Shown here piece after piece: positions 1-8,785 of a stretch of 64,000 bases of DNA. Position 1 is the stretch's first letter, and every line of letters begins with the position of its first letter. Under the pieces are notes generated by a model. It saw only the letters and a program-made list of their open reading frames with translations. It had not been told where the DNA came from and made no database searches. This DNA comes from G963676655 sp963676655 (lineage in GTDB: Bacteria; Verrucomicrobiota; Lentisphaeria; Victivallales; Victivallaceae). The DNA is taken from assembly GCA_963676655.2 (NCBI GenBank), contig CAXXKX010000003.1, forward strand, positions 1,612,001-1,676,000, in the 5' to 3' direction. The translations under genes were made by a program, and so were the position numbers.

Positions 1-1289
1 GCCCGCTCGTCAAACAGCGCGCTTGATTCAGTGACTTTGCCATCACCGGGAGCGAACTCAACTACTTTCAATTCACCCGTTTTTGGGTCCACAGTAGCCC
101 GGCGTGTTGTCTTGACCGCATTACCAAGCACCAGATAAAGCCTGACATCTTTGGGCGGTTGGGCCTTGACTGCCATCACTTCGATGAATTTTTTTGCGCG
201 TTTAAGGCATTTGTCAAGATGGTCAAGAGCTATACGCCTTCTTTCGTTCTTATCCTTGACGTCAGGTAATAATATCTGCAGGTTGCCATCCTGTTTCGGG
301 TCGGCCAGACCCCATTTAAATTTTTTCCAAATATTTACATCAAAATAATCAACCGCCTTTTTCTGGTCGTCGGCATAAACAACCGGGCGTCTTGCCGCAA
401 CCGGCATCATCTGGTAATATGTCGGCCAGGTTCCAAGCACGGCCGGCGGCAGAGGCGGCGTGGGAATGCCGCGCTGCATTTCCAGAATCGTATCGAGATA
501 TCCGGCATTGGGGGTTCCGAGAATAATTACACGGTCAACATAATTACTGCCGGCCCAGGTAATCTTCGCATTTTTACCTTCAGGCGGCAAATCGGCGGCT
601 CCGAAACGAAGATAATAACGCGACACAAGTCCCCCCATCGAATGACCGATCAGGTCAAACTGGACATCATAATCTTTAATACCATAGCACAGTCGGTATT
701 GTTCCTGCATATATTTTCTTTTCTGAAGGACAAATTTATGCAGCTTTGCCGCGTTCCATTGCAGGTCGCGACGCCAGTCATAGGCAAACAAGAACAAGGT
801 ATTATAGGTTCTGCCGGGAGCCAGCGGAAAACCTTCCGGCTGAAACCCGCCGCTTTTAAGCACATCGATCAGATTAAGATAAGCATTCTCTCTAAAATTG
901 ATTCCCATGATCTTAATGGTCACCGTTTCGAGCATGCCGTCCGGCACGGTATTGTCATTAAGATCTTTCAACGGCTTACCGATCGCCATCGGAACCGCCA
1001 GGCCGCGCATTCTTTCATCGGACACGGTAAAACCGTTTATGCCTCTGAATTTACCCCAGACGTTTTGTCCTGTTTTTTTATCAATCAAATTTGCGCCAAG
1101 AAATCCATGCACAATAATAATCGGATTGCGATATATCCCCTGGTAATTATTTTCCATTTTCTCGATCGGCCCCTCAATGGCATCGGAAAATTTTTCGTTT
1201 GAGGTATAAGAACCTGTCGCGCTGCAACCGGCAACAATTATCGCAATTGCCGCCCCCCCTAAAAAAATGCTCACCATTGCTTTGAACAT
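1..1289 (-). CDS. LCAT/lipase-like alpha/beta-hydrolase lipoprotein (3' end outside window)
   Basis: The frame is open from an ATG at 1289 to the left edge (429 codons), so the C-terminus is missing. Residues 1-24 form a lipoprotein signal ending in the lipobox IVAGC. The mature part begins a hydrolase fold: IIIVHGFLGAN is an oxyanion-type HG turn around residue 57, and the nucleophile elbow GHSMGG carries Ser217. AYDWRRD before the elbow and GDGKVTESSA near the edge resemble the phosphatidylcholine-sterol acyltransferase/lipase group. Likely an envelope-anchored acyl-ester hydrolase. The catalytic His is not visible in the window. The substrate is unknown, and the strand matches cassette 1 but lies beyond its flanking repeat. 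Confidence 0.8.
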   Translation of the reverse strand, partial: MFKAMVSIFLGGAAIAIIVAGCSATGSYTSNEKFSDAIEGPIEKMENNYQGIYRNPIIIVHGFLGANLIDKKTGQNVWGKFRGINGFTVSDERMRGLAVPMAIGKPLKDLNDNTVPDGMLETVTIKIMGINFRENAYLNLIDVLKSGGFQPEGFPLAPGRTYNTLFLFAYDWRRDLQWNAAKLHKFVLQKRKYMQEQYRLCYGIKDYDVQFDLIGHSMGGLVSRYYLRFGAADLPPEGKNAKITWAGSNYVDRVIILGTPNAGYLDTILEMQRGIPTPPLPPAVLGTWPTYYQMMPVAARRPVVYADDQKKAVDYFDVNIWKKFKWGLADPKQDGNLQILLPDVKDKNERRRIALDHLDKCLKRAKKFIEVMAVKAQPPKDVRLYLVLGNAVKTTRRATVDPKTGELKVVEFAPGDGKVTESSALFDER

Positions 1290-1630
1290 ACTTTTCCTTC
1301 CTTTTTTCCTTAACTTAAAAACGAACTTGTCGCCTCTTATCGCTTAATGTAGCACCTTTAACGACCGTGTCAATCAATGATTAAATGATGCTTATAAAAT
1401 AAGTCTATGCAGAAATAGGTCCGAAAAAATTCGATTTCCCATGGGAAATAAGCTTTTGCTCTTTGTATACTATATGCGTGACGAAATTTAACTTTTTATG
1501 TGATGATGGCGGATGCAGAATTGCTTTTTGTAAGTTTTTGGCTAGCAGAGCCAACCATAAATATACAAGGAGCGATCCGGCGCCGTCGGGACACGAAAAA
1601 AAGTTTATATTTCAAGTGTATAAAATATAA

Positions 1631-1688
1631 CATGAATCATTTTGAGAACTAGTCAAAACTTTTTCACAGTCAAGTTGCCATCCGACAC
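1631..1688 (+). repeat. Diverged direct repeat, copy A
   Basis: Starts CATGAATCATTTTGAGAA, identical over 18 bases to copy B at 9996, and continues without gaps for about 58 bases with most positions conserved (for example GCAGTCAAGTTG versus CACAGTCAAGTTG). A further shared block, TCAAGCTGTCTGAC against TCAAACCGTCTGAC, lies about 117 bases after the start here and about 152 after the start in copy B. Within copy A, TTTTGA and TCAAAA form a 6-bp inverted repeat around GAACTAG. The two copies enclose cassette 1. Confidence 0.7.
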
Positions 1689-1755
1689 ATATTTACAAAA
1701 ACTTCAGCTAAGTCATTGTAAACAAACAATTTATTTTTTATTTATATTCAAGCTG

Positions 1756-1791
1756 TCTGACTATATTAATATATTAATCTGACTATATTAA
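1756..1791 (+). repeat. Two 14-bp direct repeats, 22 bp apart
   Basis: TCTGACTATATTAA occurs at 1756-1769 and again at 1778-1791, separated by TATATTAA. The second copy ends four bases before the stop codon of the iron-sulfur protein gene. It may be a short duplication; no function is evident. Confidence 0.75.
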
Positions 1792-1795
1792 AAAG

Positions 1796-2866
1796 TTAAT
1801 CCGCATCACTATCCTCGCCATCTCCTTGCCAAATCATGGAATCTTCAGGATAGGCCGGTGGATTTTCCCAATCAACACTCCATTTCGGACGCCGCCGGAA
1901 TTTTTCACGGAACTTATTCTGCAACACACCACGAGCTTCCAAACTGATCATACAAGCCCTTGTACAACCACGCGCACCGCAAATAGCCTGACCTGAACCA
2001 TAAACGTTTCGCGGTTTTTGTTTGAATGGACTCCAGCTTCCCGGCTTTATGTTTTCACCATGATAGTCCATATATTGTTCTTCTGCAGTCAGTTGTTCGT
2101 CTACTTTCTGCCCCCCGCGAAAAGCAATATCACAAGCTTCACAGTCAATATCGGCCCACTCCACCTCGTGTCCGGCCAGATTAACCCTGATCATCTTATC
2201 CGGGTTAAACGCCTGCCCCGGACATTCCCGAACACATGCACCGCACTTGTTACAAAGTTGCGGCCCATCATAGATCGGGTCAGGTTCAAGCTCCAAATCG
2301 GTAATAACGATGCCAACCCGGTTACGGGGGCCGAACTGCGGAGTCAGGAGCATCTTGCTCAAGCCAATCTCGCCGAGACCACAGAGAAAAGCGGCGATTC
2401 GCAGATGTACCATCACGTCCGGTGCGGCACGGCCCGAGGCGACCGGAACACTGTTTTCCTTGAGATATCCTGTTGCCCCAATGCCCCGCCAGTCGCTTTG
2501 GTGTCCATACGGCAACGCCTCATAGCCGCAGTCTTCTATATATTTACTCAGGTTAATAACATTCATTGGCATATAGAGATAAGTCAGTCCACCATAACCC
2601 ATTGCTGAGTAATTACTGAAAAAGGTTCCTTCTTCAATTCCGCGTAAACTGGCTCGATTAACTCGAAAGGCCATCCCGATAATAGATTTTGCTTCCGGCA
2701 TTATCTGGCGGGGGTCCATTTGAGTTGGACAATTTTCCCAGCGTTCGATATTACCAATACCAACCGCATCAGCACCAAGAGCCAGCGCCTGTTTTTTTAT
2801 TAATTCAGATGCGGTTACCGGGTTATTTAGTTCATCTGAATAAAAATTTCGTGTCATAACAGTCAT
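1796..2866 (-). CDS. QueG / reductive-dehalogenase-like 4Fe-4S protein
   Basis: A soluble iron-sulfur protein of about 356 residues. It has an N-terminal region like the cobalamin-binding part of epoxyqueuosine reductase (ALGADAVGIG), then GLGEIGLSKMLLTPQFGPRNR, a reductive-dehalogenase-like signature followed by TDLELEPDP. A ferredoxin motif CxxCxxCxxxCP lies at about residues 205-215 and a second Cys set, CGARGCTRAC, near residue 300. No twin-arginine signal is seen, so it should be cytoplasmic. I moved the start from a TTG at 2872 to ATG 2866, because TGAAAGA (2880-2874) is 7 bases from this ATG but only 1 from the TTG. It is the last gene of cassette 1, 11 bases after the preceding stop. 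Its reaction is unknown; queuosine synthesis is unlikely in this context. Confidence 0.75.
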   Translation of the reverse strand: MTVMTRNFYSDELNNPVTASELIKKQALALGADAVGIGNIERWENCPTQMDPRQIMPEAKSIIGMAFRVNRASLRGIEEGTFFSNYSAMGYGGLTYLYMPMNVINLSKYIEDCGYEALPYGHQSDWRGIGATGYLKENSVPVASGRAAPDVMVHLRIAAFLCGLGEIGLSKMLLTPQFGPRNRVGIVITDLELEPDPIYDGPQLCNKCGACVRECPGQAFNPDKMIRVNLAGHEVEWADIDCEACDIAFRGGQKVDEQLTAEEQYMDYHGENIKPGSWSPFKQKPRNVYGSGQAICGARGCTRACMISLEARGVLQNKFREKFRRRPKWSVDWENPPAYPEDSMIWQGDGEDSDAD

Positions 2867-2877
2867 AATCAAATCTT

Positions 2878-4047
2878 TCAGTTTATAATTTGCAGATAAA
2901 GAGATGCAGCTTGAATAAAAAATATTGTGCCCAAATCACGTATGTAATACGGAGAACGCTCGGTTCCGTCCGGCGGCAATATCTTTTCAAGAATTGCACC
3001 ATTCAGATTTGGATCAGCAGGTTTTGTGAACTGCATTTTCATGCAGAATTGCAGGCCTTTTTCAATATATTCAACTATTTTCTCATCTTTTGTAAATTCA
3101 TAATACTTCAGAAAACTGATTACGGCACAAGCGGTCCCGCTGGTAGCGTGTCCAAAGCTGTCAGTTTTAAAGTCGGTATAGGTCCCTCTGAAAAAGCCAC
3201 CATCCGTCCGCAATGCGCATTTATACCACTCCACGCTGCGGAGATAGCAGGCCAGAAAACGTTCATCTCCAATAGCTTCGTAGAGTGACAGCATCGGCAT
3301 TCCCCACCAGTAAGCATGACGCGGATGAATATTCCCATTCTGTTTATTGCAGGGAATATACTTTATCCAGTTTCCCTCCGGGTTTTCGTTCCGCAATAGG
3401 GTTTCCGCAGTTGCCACGGCAACATCTTTAAATGAAGAGTCTCCTGTAAGCCGCCAGCCTTTTAGAAAAACCGCGTCATCCAACAGCGGCCTTCCCTGTG
3501 AAACGCTGACATCGAACAGAAAGCGTTTATTTTCCGGGTCATAGATATCGTTGAACAGCTGTTCCTCCGGCTGCCATGAGTTATTTTTAATCCATCTTAA
3601 AGCCTCCAGGGCCGCTTCACAATATCTGTTTGAACCGGTTGCTGCAGACAGCATAAACAAACCGTCAAGACATTCCAGGATCGCGGAAATATTAACTTTA
3701 TCTGGAAAATCTTCATACGCCAGAATCAATCCTTCATCTTTGCCTTCAGTGACCCGGTTATACATAATAAACTCAGCACTGAATTCAGCCTTTTTGAGCA
3801 AATCATCCTGATTAAGAGCCCTAGCGGCCATAACCAGCGCCTTGACCGCCTGCCCGGTATGCCATATCGGACAGAAAAAGTCCCATTGCCTTTCAGCAAT
3901 GCTATACTCGCCTTTAACAGCGCCATTCCAGAAACTCACCGGCATTTCTTTCCCATGAACCCCAATTGGCTCATTGTTTTTAACGACCGCGATTTCCGTC
4001 AGCCAGTTAATCGCATCATTGAGGGAATTTATCATCTTATGGTTCAA
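2878..4047 (-). CDS. Six-hairpin (alpha/alpha)6-barrel glycosidase-like protein
   Basis: 389 residues with no signal peptide. Repeated amphipathic helices, many aromatics and conserved-looking patches (WHTGQAVKALV, HAYWWGMPMLSLYEAIGD, TDGGFFRGTYTDF, GHATSGTACAVISFL) resemble six-hairpin glycosidases such as unsaturated glucuronyl/rhamnogalacturonyl hydrolases (GH88/GH105) or N-acylglucosamine epimerases. I cannot choose between these by eye. Translation probably starts at TTG 4047: AGGAAG (4059-4054) lies 6 bases before it, but 18 before the first ATG at 4035. Its cytoplasmic location fits final processing of imported oligosaccharides or uronides. Fifth gene of cassette 1, between the esterase and the iron-sulfur protein. 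Confidence 0.65.
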   Translation of the reverse strand: MNHKMINSLNDAINWLTEIAVVKNNEPIGVHGKEMPVSFWNGAVKGEYSIAERQWDFFCPIWHTGQAVKALVMAARALNQDDLLKKAEFSAEFIMYNRVTEGKDEGLILAYEDFPDKVNISAILECLDGLFMLSAATGSNRYCEAALEALRWIKNNSWQPEEQLFNDIYDPENKRFLFDVSVSQGRPLLDDAVFLKGWRLTGDSSFKDVAVATAETLLRNENPEGNWIKYIPCNKQNGNIHPRHAYWWGMPMLSLYEAIGDERFLACYLRSVEWYKCALRTDGGFFRGTYTDFKTDSFGHATSGTACAVISFLKYYEFTKDEKIVEYIEKGLQFCMKMQFTKPADPNLNGAILEKILPPDGTERSPYYIRDLGTIFFIQAASLYLQIIN

Positions 4048-4072
4048 AATAATCTTCCTGTTTTATTTTCAG

Positions 4073-5272
4073 TTAATATGCTTGAAAGTTGTTGACTTCC
4101 GTAAATAATTTTGTTTGTGCATAGAAGGCCCGGGACGTATCATCATCAATATCTTGCGCTGATGGAAATATCTCGTATATTGATTCTATTTTACAGTCAA
4201 TTCCTGTTAAGAACCTGACTAATTCTTTCGTACTGAGATACTTGTCCCGCCATTGATCAATATTCCGCTTGTCAATCAAATTGTCATTCATCTTTACCGC
4301 TGATGCCGGCGTAGGTAAATCCAGGCGGAGACAAAGAAATTCAGCGGAAATTTTTATCCGGTGCTCATCCCAACTGTGGCCCCCGGGCACAACTTCCGTA
4401 ACAAGGTTTTCCGGGGCGTTCCGGTATGCCGCTCCAACTCTTCTCGCAGTACTCCGGAACAAATCCTGAGGGAAATAATGATCCTCATTCCCCTGGAACA
4501 GAAAAAGCGGCTTCGGGGCAAAACAGCCATATATTTGATACATCTCCAGGCGACCGATGATTCCCGGCAGGATATTGCAGCAGCAATGTGCTTTTTCTTT
4601 GCGGGCAATGAATTCAAAAGTCGACGGATAACCGCTCGAAACGATAACCGACAATTCATCCGCCAAAATAGAGAGGAAACACGTTGCCAACCCCCCGCCG
4701 GAATTTCCGATTGCCCCAAGTTTTCCGGGTTCAAATCTGGAATCTTTGAGCGCCGCTTTAATGTGAGCGCAATCTTCGTATAAAATCAATGTTTGAAGAC
4801 ATAATCCGGCCACAAACGGCGCCGGTTCGTTCCGGTGCCCCATGGCAATTCGCTCACTCTGGCCGATATTATCCGGGACCAGTACCGCAATCCCGTTTCG
4901 CGCCAAATGCTGAGCCATCGCCTGATAAACCGGGTTGAGCTTGCAGCCACCGCCATGACCGCAACACAATAACACCCAGGGCAGCGGTTTTTCGTTTTTT
5001 TGAGATTCCGGCAAATAAAGATTGGCCGCACCAGCAACATTCGCCCAGGAGGAAAATATCAAATGTTCAACTTTATAGCCGTCTCCTCCTGAAACTCCTG
5101 TCTGACGATATTTCATCGCCGGAATCAGGTCGTCTGTAAACCCAAGGCAATTTTTCGCCGTTTCCACAATCTTACCACGTTGTTCCAGATCAACCGGATC
5201 TAATGATGGAGTTTCCAGTTTGCCCTTGAGGATCTTTCTTAATGAAGTCTCAAATAACTCTCCTTTATTCAT
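4073..5272 (-). CDS. Acetyl-xylan-esterase-like (CE7/dienelactone hydrolase type) hydrolase
   Basis: 399 residues, alpha/beta-hydrolase fold. The nucleophile elbow GAIGNSGGG carries Ser191, GNEDHYFP supplies Asp264, and GGHSWDEH supplies His299, giving a complete triad. CCGHGGG near residue 105 is the oxyanion HG motif, and VLVPDNIGQSE follows the CE7/DLH pattern. There is no signal peptide, so it is cytoplasmic, probably removing acetyl or other acyl groups from imported sugars. The start ATG overlaps the end of the DUF4838 gene by 8 bases, so translation is likely coupled. Exact substrate unknown. Confidence 0.75.
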   Translation of the reverse strand: MNKGELFETSLRKILKGKLETPSLDPVDLEQRGKIVETAKNCLGFTDDLIPAMKYRQTGVSGGDGYKVEHLIFSSWANVAGAANLYLPESQKNEKPLPWVLLCCGHGGGCKLNPVYQAMAQHLARNGIAVLVPDNIGQSERIAMGHRNEPAPFVAGLCLQTLILYEDCAHIKAALKDSRFEPGKLGAIGNSGGGLATCFLSILADELSVIVSSGYPSTFEFIARKEKAHCCCNILPGIIGRLEMYQIYGCFAPKPLFLFQGNEDHYFPQDLFRSTARRVGAAYRNAPENLVTEVVPGGHSWDEHRIKISAEFLCLRLDLPTPASAVKMNDNLIDKRNIDQWRDKYLSTKELVRFLTGIDCKIESIYEIFPSAQDIDDDTSRAFYAQTKLFTEVNNFQAY

Positions 5273-7946
5273 TATTGGCTTCGCTGCTTTTTTTCATGAT
5301 AATACTATTAATGTACAAGACATTGCTTTTTTTTCCGTTTTGAAGCGAGGCAACAAGGGCTGAAACCATATTAACATCAGCTAGCCCATGAGGTATGATA
5401 TTGTCCTTTCCTGCAATTAACTTACCCTTTGCGTTGTAAATTTGTAAATTATATAATTTTCCTTTGCCATGGACTTTAACCGCGAAACGGTAAAGCTCAT
5501 CAGGGTTCATTTCCACCGGCAGGGACCTCCAGGCTGAACCATGGCGATAACCGGGAAAAACTTTGCCGTTTTTTGAGATAAATCCTATCTCGATACCTTT
5601 CCATAATGTCTGCGCGTTATGAAACAAAATCCGGCTGAGAACCTCATTTTTACCGGTATCGGCCGACCAAGCCATATTGACAGAAGCGGTAAAATCTTTT
5701 ACCGGTTCGTTGAACCACTTACACGAGATAAGACAATTTGTTTTGGGACGCGAATCAGCAGCCAGACACAGAACCTGCTGTTTTCCAAGTTTGAGCAAAC
5801 GGTATTTTTTGCCGTCATCATGCGCCAAAGCCCATCCGGACACTTTTGAATTCAGGCGACCGGCTGGAAAACTGTCACGGCAATTAAAGTCTACCATTCC
5901 TGATTCAGGAAGTTTGACTGATGCATATCTGAGCATTTTTTTATCCCAGGTCCAGCCTTCGCGCAGATACAGATAACCAACATCTGAAACACAATTAATA
6001 TCAATTTTTCTGCGAAAAGCATATAAGTCCTTTAAAGAATCAGCAAAGTGGTTGCGATTAACGGTCGACTTGTTAAGTTTATAATCATTCCACAGCTTGA
6101 GAGTCTCAAGCGTTTTTTCCGCATTTTGCAATCCTGTTTCAAGAAAATCAAGACGCTGCTGTTGTACTTTATTCAAACCCTTGACTGCTTTAGCAGATTC
6201 CAATAACGCACGGCCCTCGCGCATTATCTGCGGAGTGAATACCAATGGAGCAATCGGCAGCCATTTTTTCCAGCTGATAGAATTTTCTTGTTCAAATTTG
6301 CGAAATGCTTTAACATCAACCTGGCGACTGACGTTTTCCCAGTATTGCCAATATTTTTCAACCGCGGCTGCCGCAGGACCAAAAGCGGCACAGTAATCGG
6401 CGAAGATTTGTTTGAGCGGGGTTTTCGGATCAACATTAAGCCTGGCAATAACATAGTAGGAAAAGCCCTGTGTTCCCCATTCACCCAGCAGAGAATCAAA
6501 CATTATTCCTATCATGTTATCATATCTGTTGGCAAAAGTAATTGAATCATAGGCCCATTTTACATAGGAAATCGGCAAGTTATGACCGTTGCCAGTCAAG
6601 TTGGGGCGCAATACAAGTTTAGCACCAGTTGCGGTCCATCCGCGCCAATCTGCTTCAAACACTTTCTGTCCCTTTTCTGTTGGCGGATACATTTCCCTTG
6701 GAACATAGCTCAGTTGAATGTGATCATTCAGCTTGACCTTACGCGGAGGAGGACTGTAGTTATTGTAAGCATATGCCGCCAAAATCACGTCAGGATTAAC
6801 CTTCTTTGCCTCATTGTAAAGATTAAGATAGTATCTGGCATAACGATCACTTACTTGCGGCGCTCGTGTATACCAGAACAGTCTCATACTCAAATCCGGA
6901 TCATGAAAGCGCTGTTTGCGAGTAGGTATTTTTCCTTCTGCCCAATATTTTGAGCTGTCGAAGCGGGAATCTGGAGTATCCCAGGCACGACAATTTTTAC
7001 AGGTACACATAGCCGGCGAATCATTTTCACTGGCAACGATGTAACGTAACCCGGGATGTTTCTTTTTAAACCAGTTCAAGTAGTGGGGGTTGGTCCAATC
7101 AGCGATTTTCTGCTTTATGACCTCCGGATTGGATATACACATGGTAACGGCGTGCCCGGATGAATCCCCGGACAAAGGCTGGCGTTTACCATTCGGAAGC
7201 AGGTTAAACCATTCCGGATGAGTTTTGCCGAAACGCTTCCAATAATCTCCATAGGAATGGTCAGGCATGATGCAGTTGGCAAGATTAAAACGGTGGCGGC
7301 GAAGCCACAAGTAAGTTTCTTTTTCAAACCTGGTTTTGGACTCTGAACTTGACCAGCCTTTTATATTAGAATTTTTCAACCTTGTTGGAAACCAGCTTGA
7401 TATATATTTGGGTCGCCCGAAAAAATTGATTGATTGAAAGCTCAGATCGGACTTGTTTTTTATCATGGTGCCAAGTTTACCTGGCCATAACCAACGCACA
7501 TTCAACTCGCGTTCAAGTAATTCGTAAACCGCGAATGCCGACCCGGTATGCGAGTAACGCATGCGTTGCCGAAACGTTTTTAACTGCGGGTTTGGATCTT
7601 GGTCGTCCCCGCATAAAAATAAATCCGATTTGACCGTACGTGCGGCAAACCAGTTAACTTCCGGTTTGCGTGGAGCGATCCCCGCAGAAAGTGTCGCACG
7701 ACATGGCCCCACATATATCAAACCAGGAAAATTATCCGGTTTTTCTCGTTCGAAACAAATCTTCAATTCGACACCTGTTGCCAGTTTTAGATGATATTGC
7801 AGCTCATTCGCCGCCAGACGGGTGGCCCAAAGCGCATTTTCCGGGATGATAATCGCACTATAAGCTTTGCTGTTTTTCACAATGTCGATAGCCCCGAGTC
7901 TAAAACAAAAAATAAAACAAAGGCTGATTAAAAAAGGTATTCTCAT
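5265..7946 (-). CDS. DUF4838-type glycosidase-like secreted protein
   Basis: 893 residues. A signal peptide (residues 1 to about 19) is followed by a beta-rich region like the N-terminal domain of GH67 alpha-glucuronidases (ATRLAANELQYHLKLATG, AVYELLERELNVRWLWPG). Next comes a DUF4838-type TIM-barrel segment with HPEWFNLLPNGKR, ENDSPAMCTCKNCRAWD and LAAYAYNNYSPPP. After a helical linker, a C-terminal jelly-roll-like domain from about residue 690 could bind glycans. It probably acts in the periplasm or outside the cell on a polysaccharide. The start is supported by AGGAATAATA before ATG 7946. Third gene of cassette 1 after the regulator and pseudopilin. DUF4838 proteins are glycosidase-like, but activity cannot be assigned by eye. 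Confidence 0.8.
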   Translation of the reverse strand: MRIPFLISLCFIFCFRLGAIDIVKNSKAYSAIIIPENALWATRLAANELQYHLKLATGVELKICFEREKPDNFPGLIYVGPCRATLSAGIAPRKPEVNWFAARTVKSDLFLCGDDQDPNPQLKTFRQRMRYSHTGSAFAVYELLERELNVRWLWPGKLGTMIKNKSDLSFQSINFFGRPKYISSWFPTRLKNSNIKGWSSSESKTRFEKETYLWLRRHRFNLANCIMPDHSYGDYWKRFGKTHPEWFNLLPNGKRQPLSGDSSGHAVTMCISNPEVIKQKIADWTNPHYLNWFKKKHPGLRYIVASENDSPAMCTCKNCRAWDTPDSRFDSSKYWAEGKIPTRKQRFHDPDLSMRLFWYTRAPQVSDRYARYYLNLYNEAKKVNPDVILAAYAYNNYSPPPRKVKLNDHIQLSYVPREMYPPTEKGQKVFEADWRGWTATGAKLVLRPNLTGNGHNLPISYVKWAYDSITFANRYDNMIGIMFDSLLGEWGTQGFSYYVIARLNVDPKTPLKQIFADYCAAFGPAAAAVEKYWQYWENVSRQVDVKAFRKFEQENSISWKKWLPIAPLVFTPQIMREGRALLESAKAVKGLNKVQQQRLDFLETGLQNAEKTLETLKLWNDYKLNKSTVNRNHFADSLKDLYAFRRKIDINCVSDVGYLYLREGWTWDKKMLRYASVKLPESGMVDFNCRDSFPAGRLNSKVSGWALAHDDGKKYRLLKLGKQQVLCLAADSRPKTNCLISCKWFNEPVKDFTASVNMAWSADTGKNEVLSRILFHNAQTLWKGIEIGFISKNGKVFPGYRHGSAWRSLPVEMNPDELYRFAVKVHGKGKLYNLQIYNAKGKLIAGKDNIIPHGLADVNMVSALVASLQNGKKSNVLYINSIIMKKSSEANNE

Positions 7947-7967
7947 TATTATTCCTGAATTGTTTGA

Positions 7968-8726
7968 TTAGTAGTCCAGACCCCAAAAAGTTTTTGCCTG
8001 AGGGGAAGCGGAGGCCGCAGCTCCGTAATTAATTTTATGACTCATGTATTCGGTAACTTTGATTGTTCCGGTATGGCCGTCCATATATAAAAGCGGAATC
8101 ATTTTTCTGTTCATATGGACCGGAAATAGACCGGTTCCAGTCAATATTCCAAATTGCGGGTCATTATGATGGCGGACATAAAGCGATATAGCACATCCCA
8201 TATAAAACGCTCCTGAAAAATTTTTCATTCTGCGGTCATTGCCCGGGGTAGGCACTCCTCCGGCAAGAATATTGCTGCGGTCCATCTTAAGGTTCCTTGT
8301 ATACCCTTGATGCGCATTCATTCCGTAGGTTGACCTGGTTGATTGATTATATGCATCTGATTTCTTGTAGGCAGGGCAAACATAAAACGATTTTTCATAA
8401 GAATTGGCAAACTTCAGAGGATTTGGAAGATAAGAATCCTCATTCGCTGAACTGTTGTCTCCTGATTTACAGCCTAGTTGATAATACCAGACATAGCTCC
8501 ATGAAGAGTCTCTCCATGCACATGGCTTAAAGTCATTCATATCCTCTGCGTAGAGCATCGTCGCAGTACCTATTTGCTTCAGTCTGCTCAGGCAGTTCGC
8601 TTGCAAAGCTTTATCACGAGCCTGATTTAAAGCTGGTAGAAGCATGCTTGCGAGAATCGCAATAATCGCAATCACAACAAGAAGCTCGATTAGCGTGAAG
8701 GTTTTTTGCTTAAAATTTGCTTTCAT
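7968..8726 (-). CDS. Type II secretion-like pseudopilin, cassette 1
   Basis: 252 residues. The N-terminus has the prepilin cleavage/methylation signal: a short basic leader, then KTFTLIELLVVIAIIAILASMLLPALNQARDKA. The cleaved form keeps Phe1 and Glu5. The rest is a globular domain of the DUF1559-like family common in Planctomycetes and Lentisphaerota. The C-terminal His-to-DG spacing is 11 (H-MNRKMIPLLYM-DG), where the usual motif has 9. The ribosome-binding site AAGGA precedes ATG 8726. It lies between the regulator and the DUF4838 gene, so it is expected to be induced with the glycan enzymes. A role in surface display, assembly of a secretion filament or glycan capture is inference. Confidence 0.85.
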   Translation of the reverse strand: MKANFKQKTFTLIELLVVIAIIAILASMLLPALNQARDKALQANCLSRLKQIGTATMLYAEDMNDFKPCAWRDSSWSYVWYYQLGCKSGDNSSANEDSYLPNPLKFANSYEKSFYVCPAYKKSDAYNQSTRSTYGMNAHQGYTRNLKMDRSNILAGGVPTPGNDRRMKNFSGAFYMGCAISLYVRHHNDPQFGILTGTGLFPVHMNRKMIPLLYMDGHTGTIKVTEYMSHKINYGAAASASPQAKTFWGLDY

Positions 8727-8785
8727 TTTTTTTCCTTTTTCTAGTTTGTTAATTTTATGCGAAATTATATGTAAACAATACCAAA

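Larger units (their letters stand above)
1290..1795. other. Intergenic region: promoter side of the lipase gene plus repeat A
   Basis: No credible gene on either strand. The part next to 1289 should hold the lipase promoter; GGAAGG at about 1295-1300 in the minus direction is its ribosome-binding site. The rest is AT-rich and holds repeat A (1631-1688), a second conserved block TCAAGCTGTCTGAC (1748-1761) and a 22-bp-period repeat (1756-1791). Confidence 0.6.
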
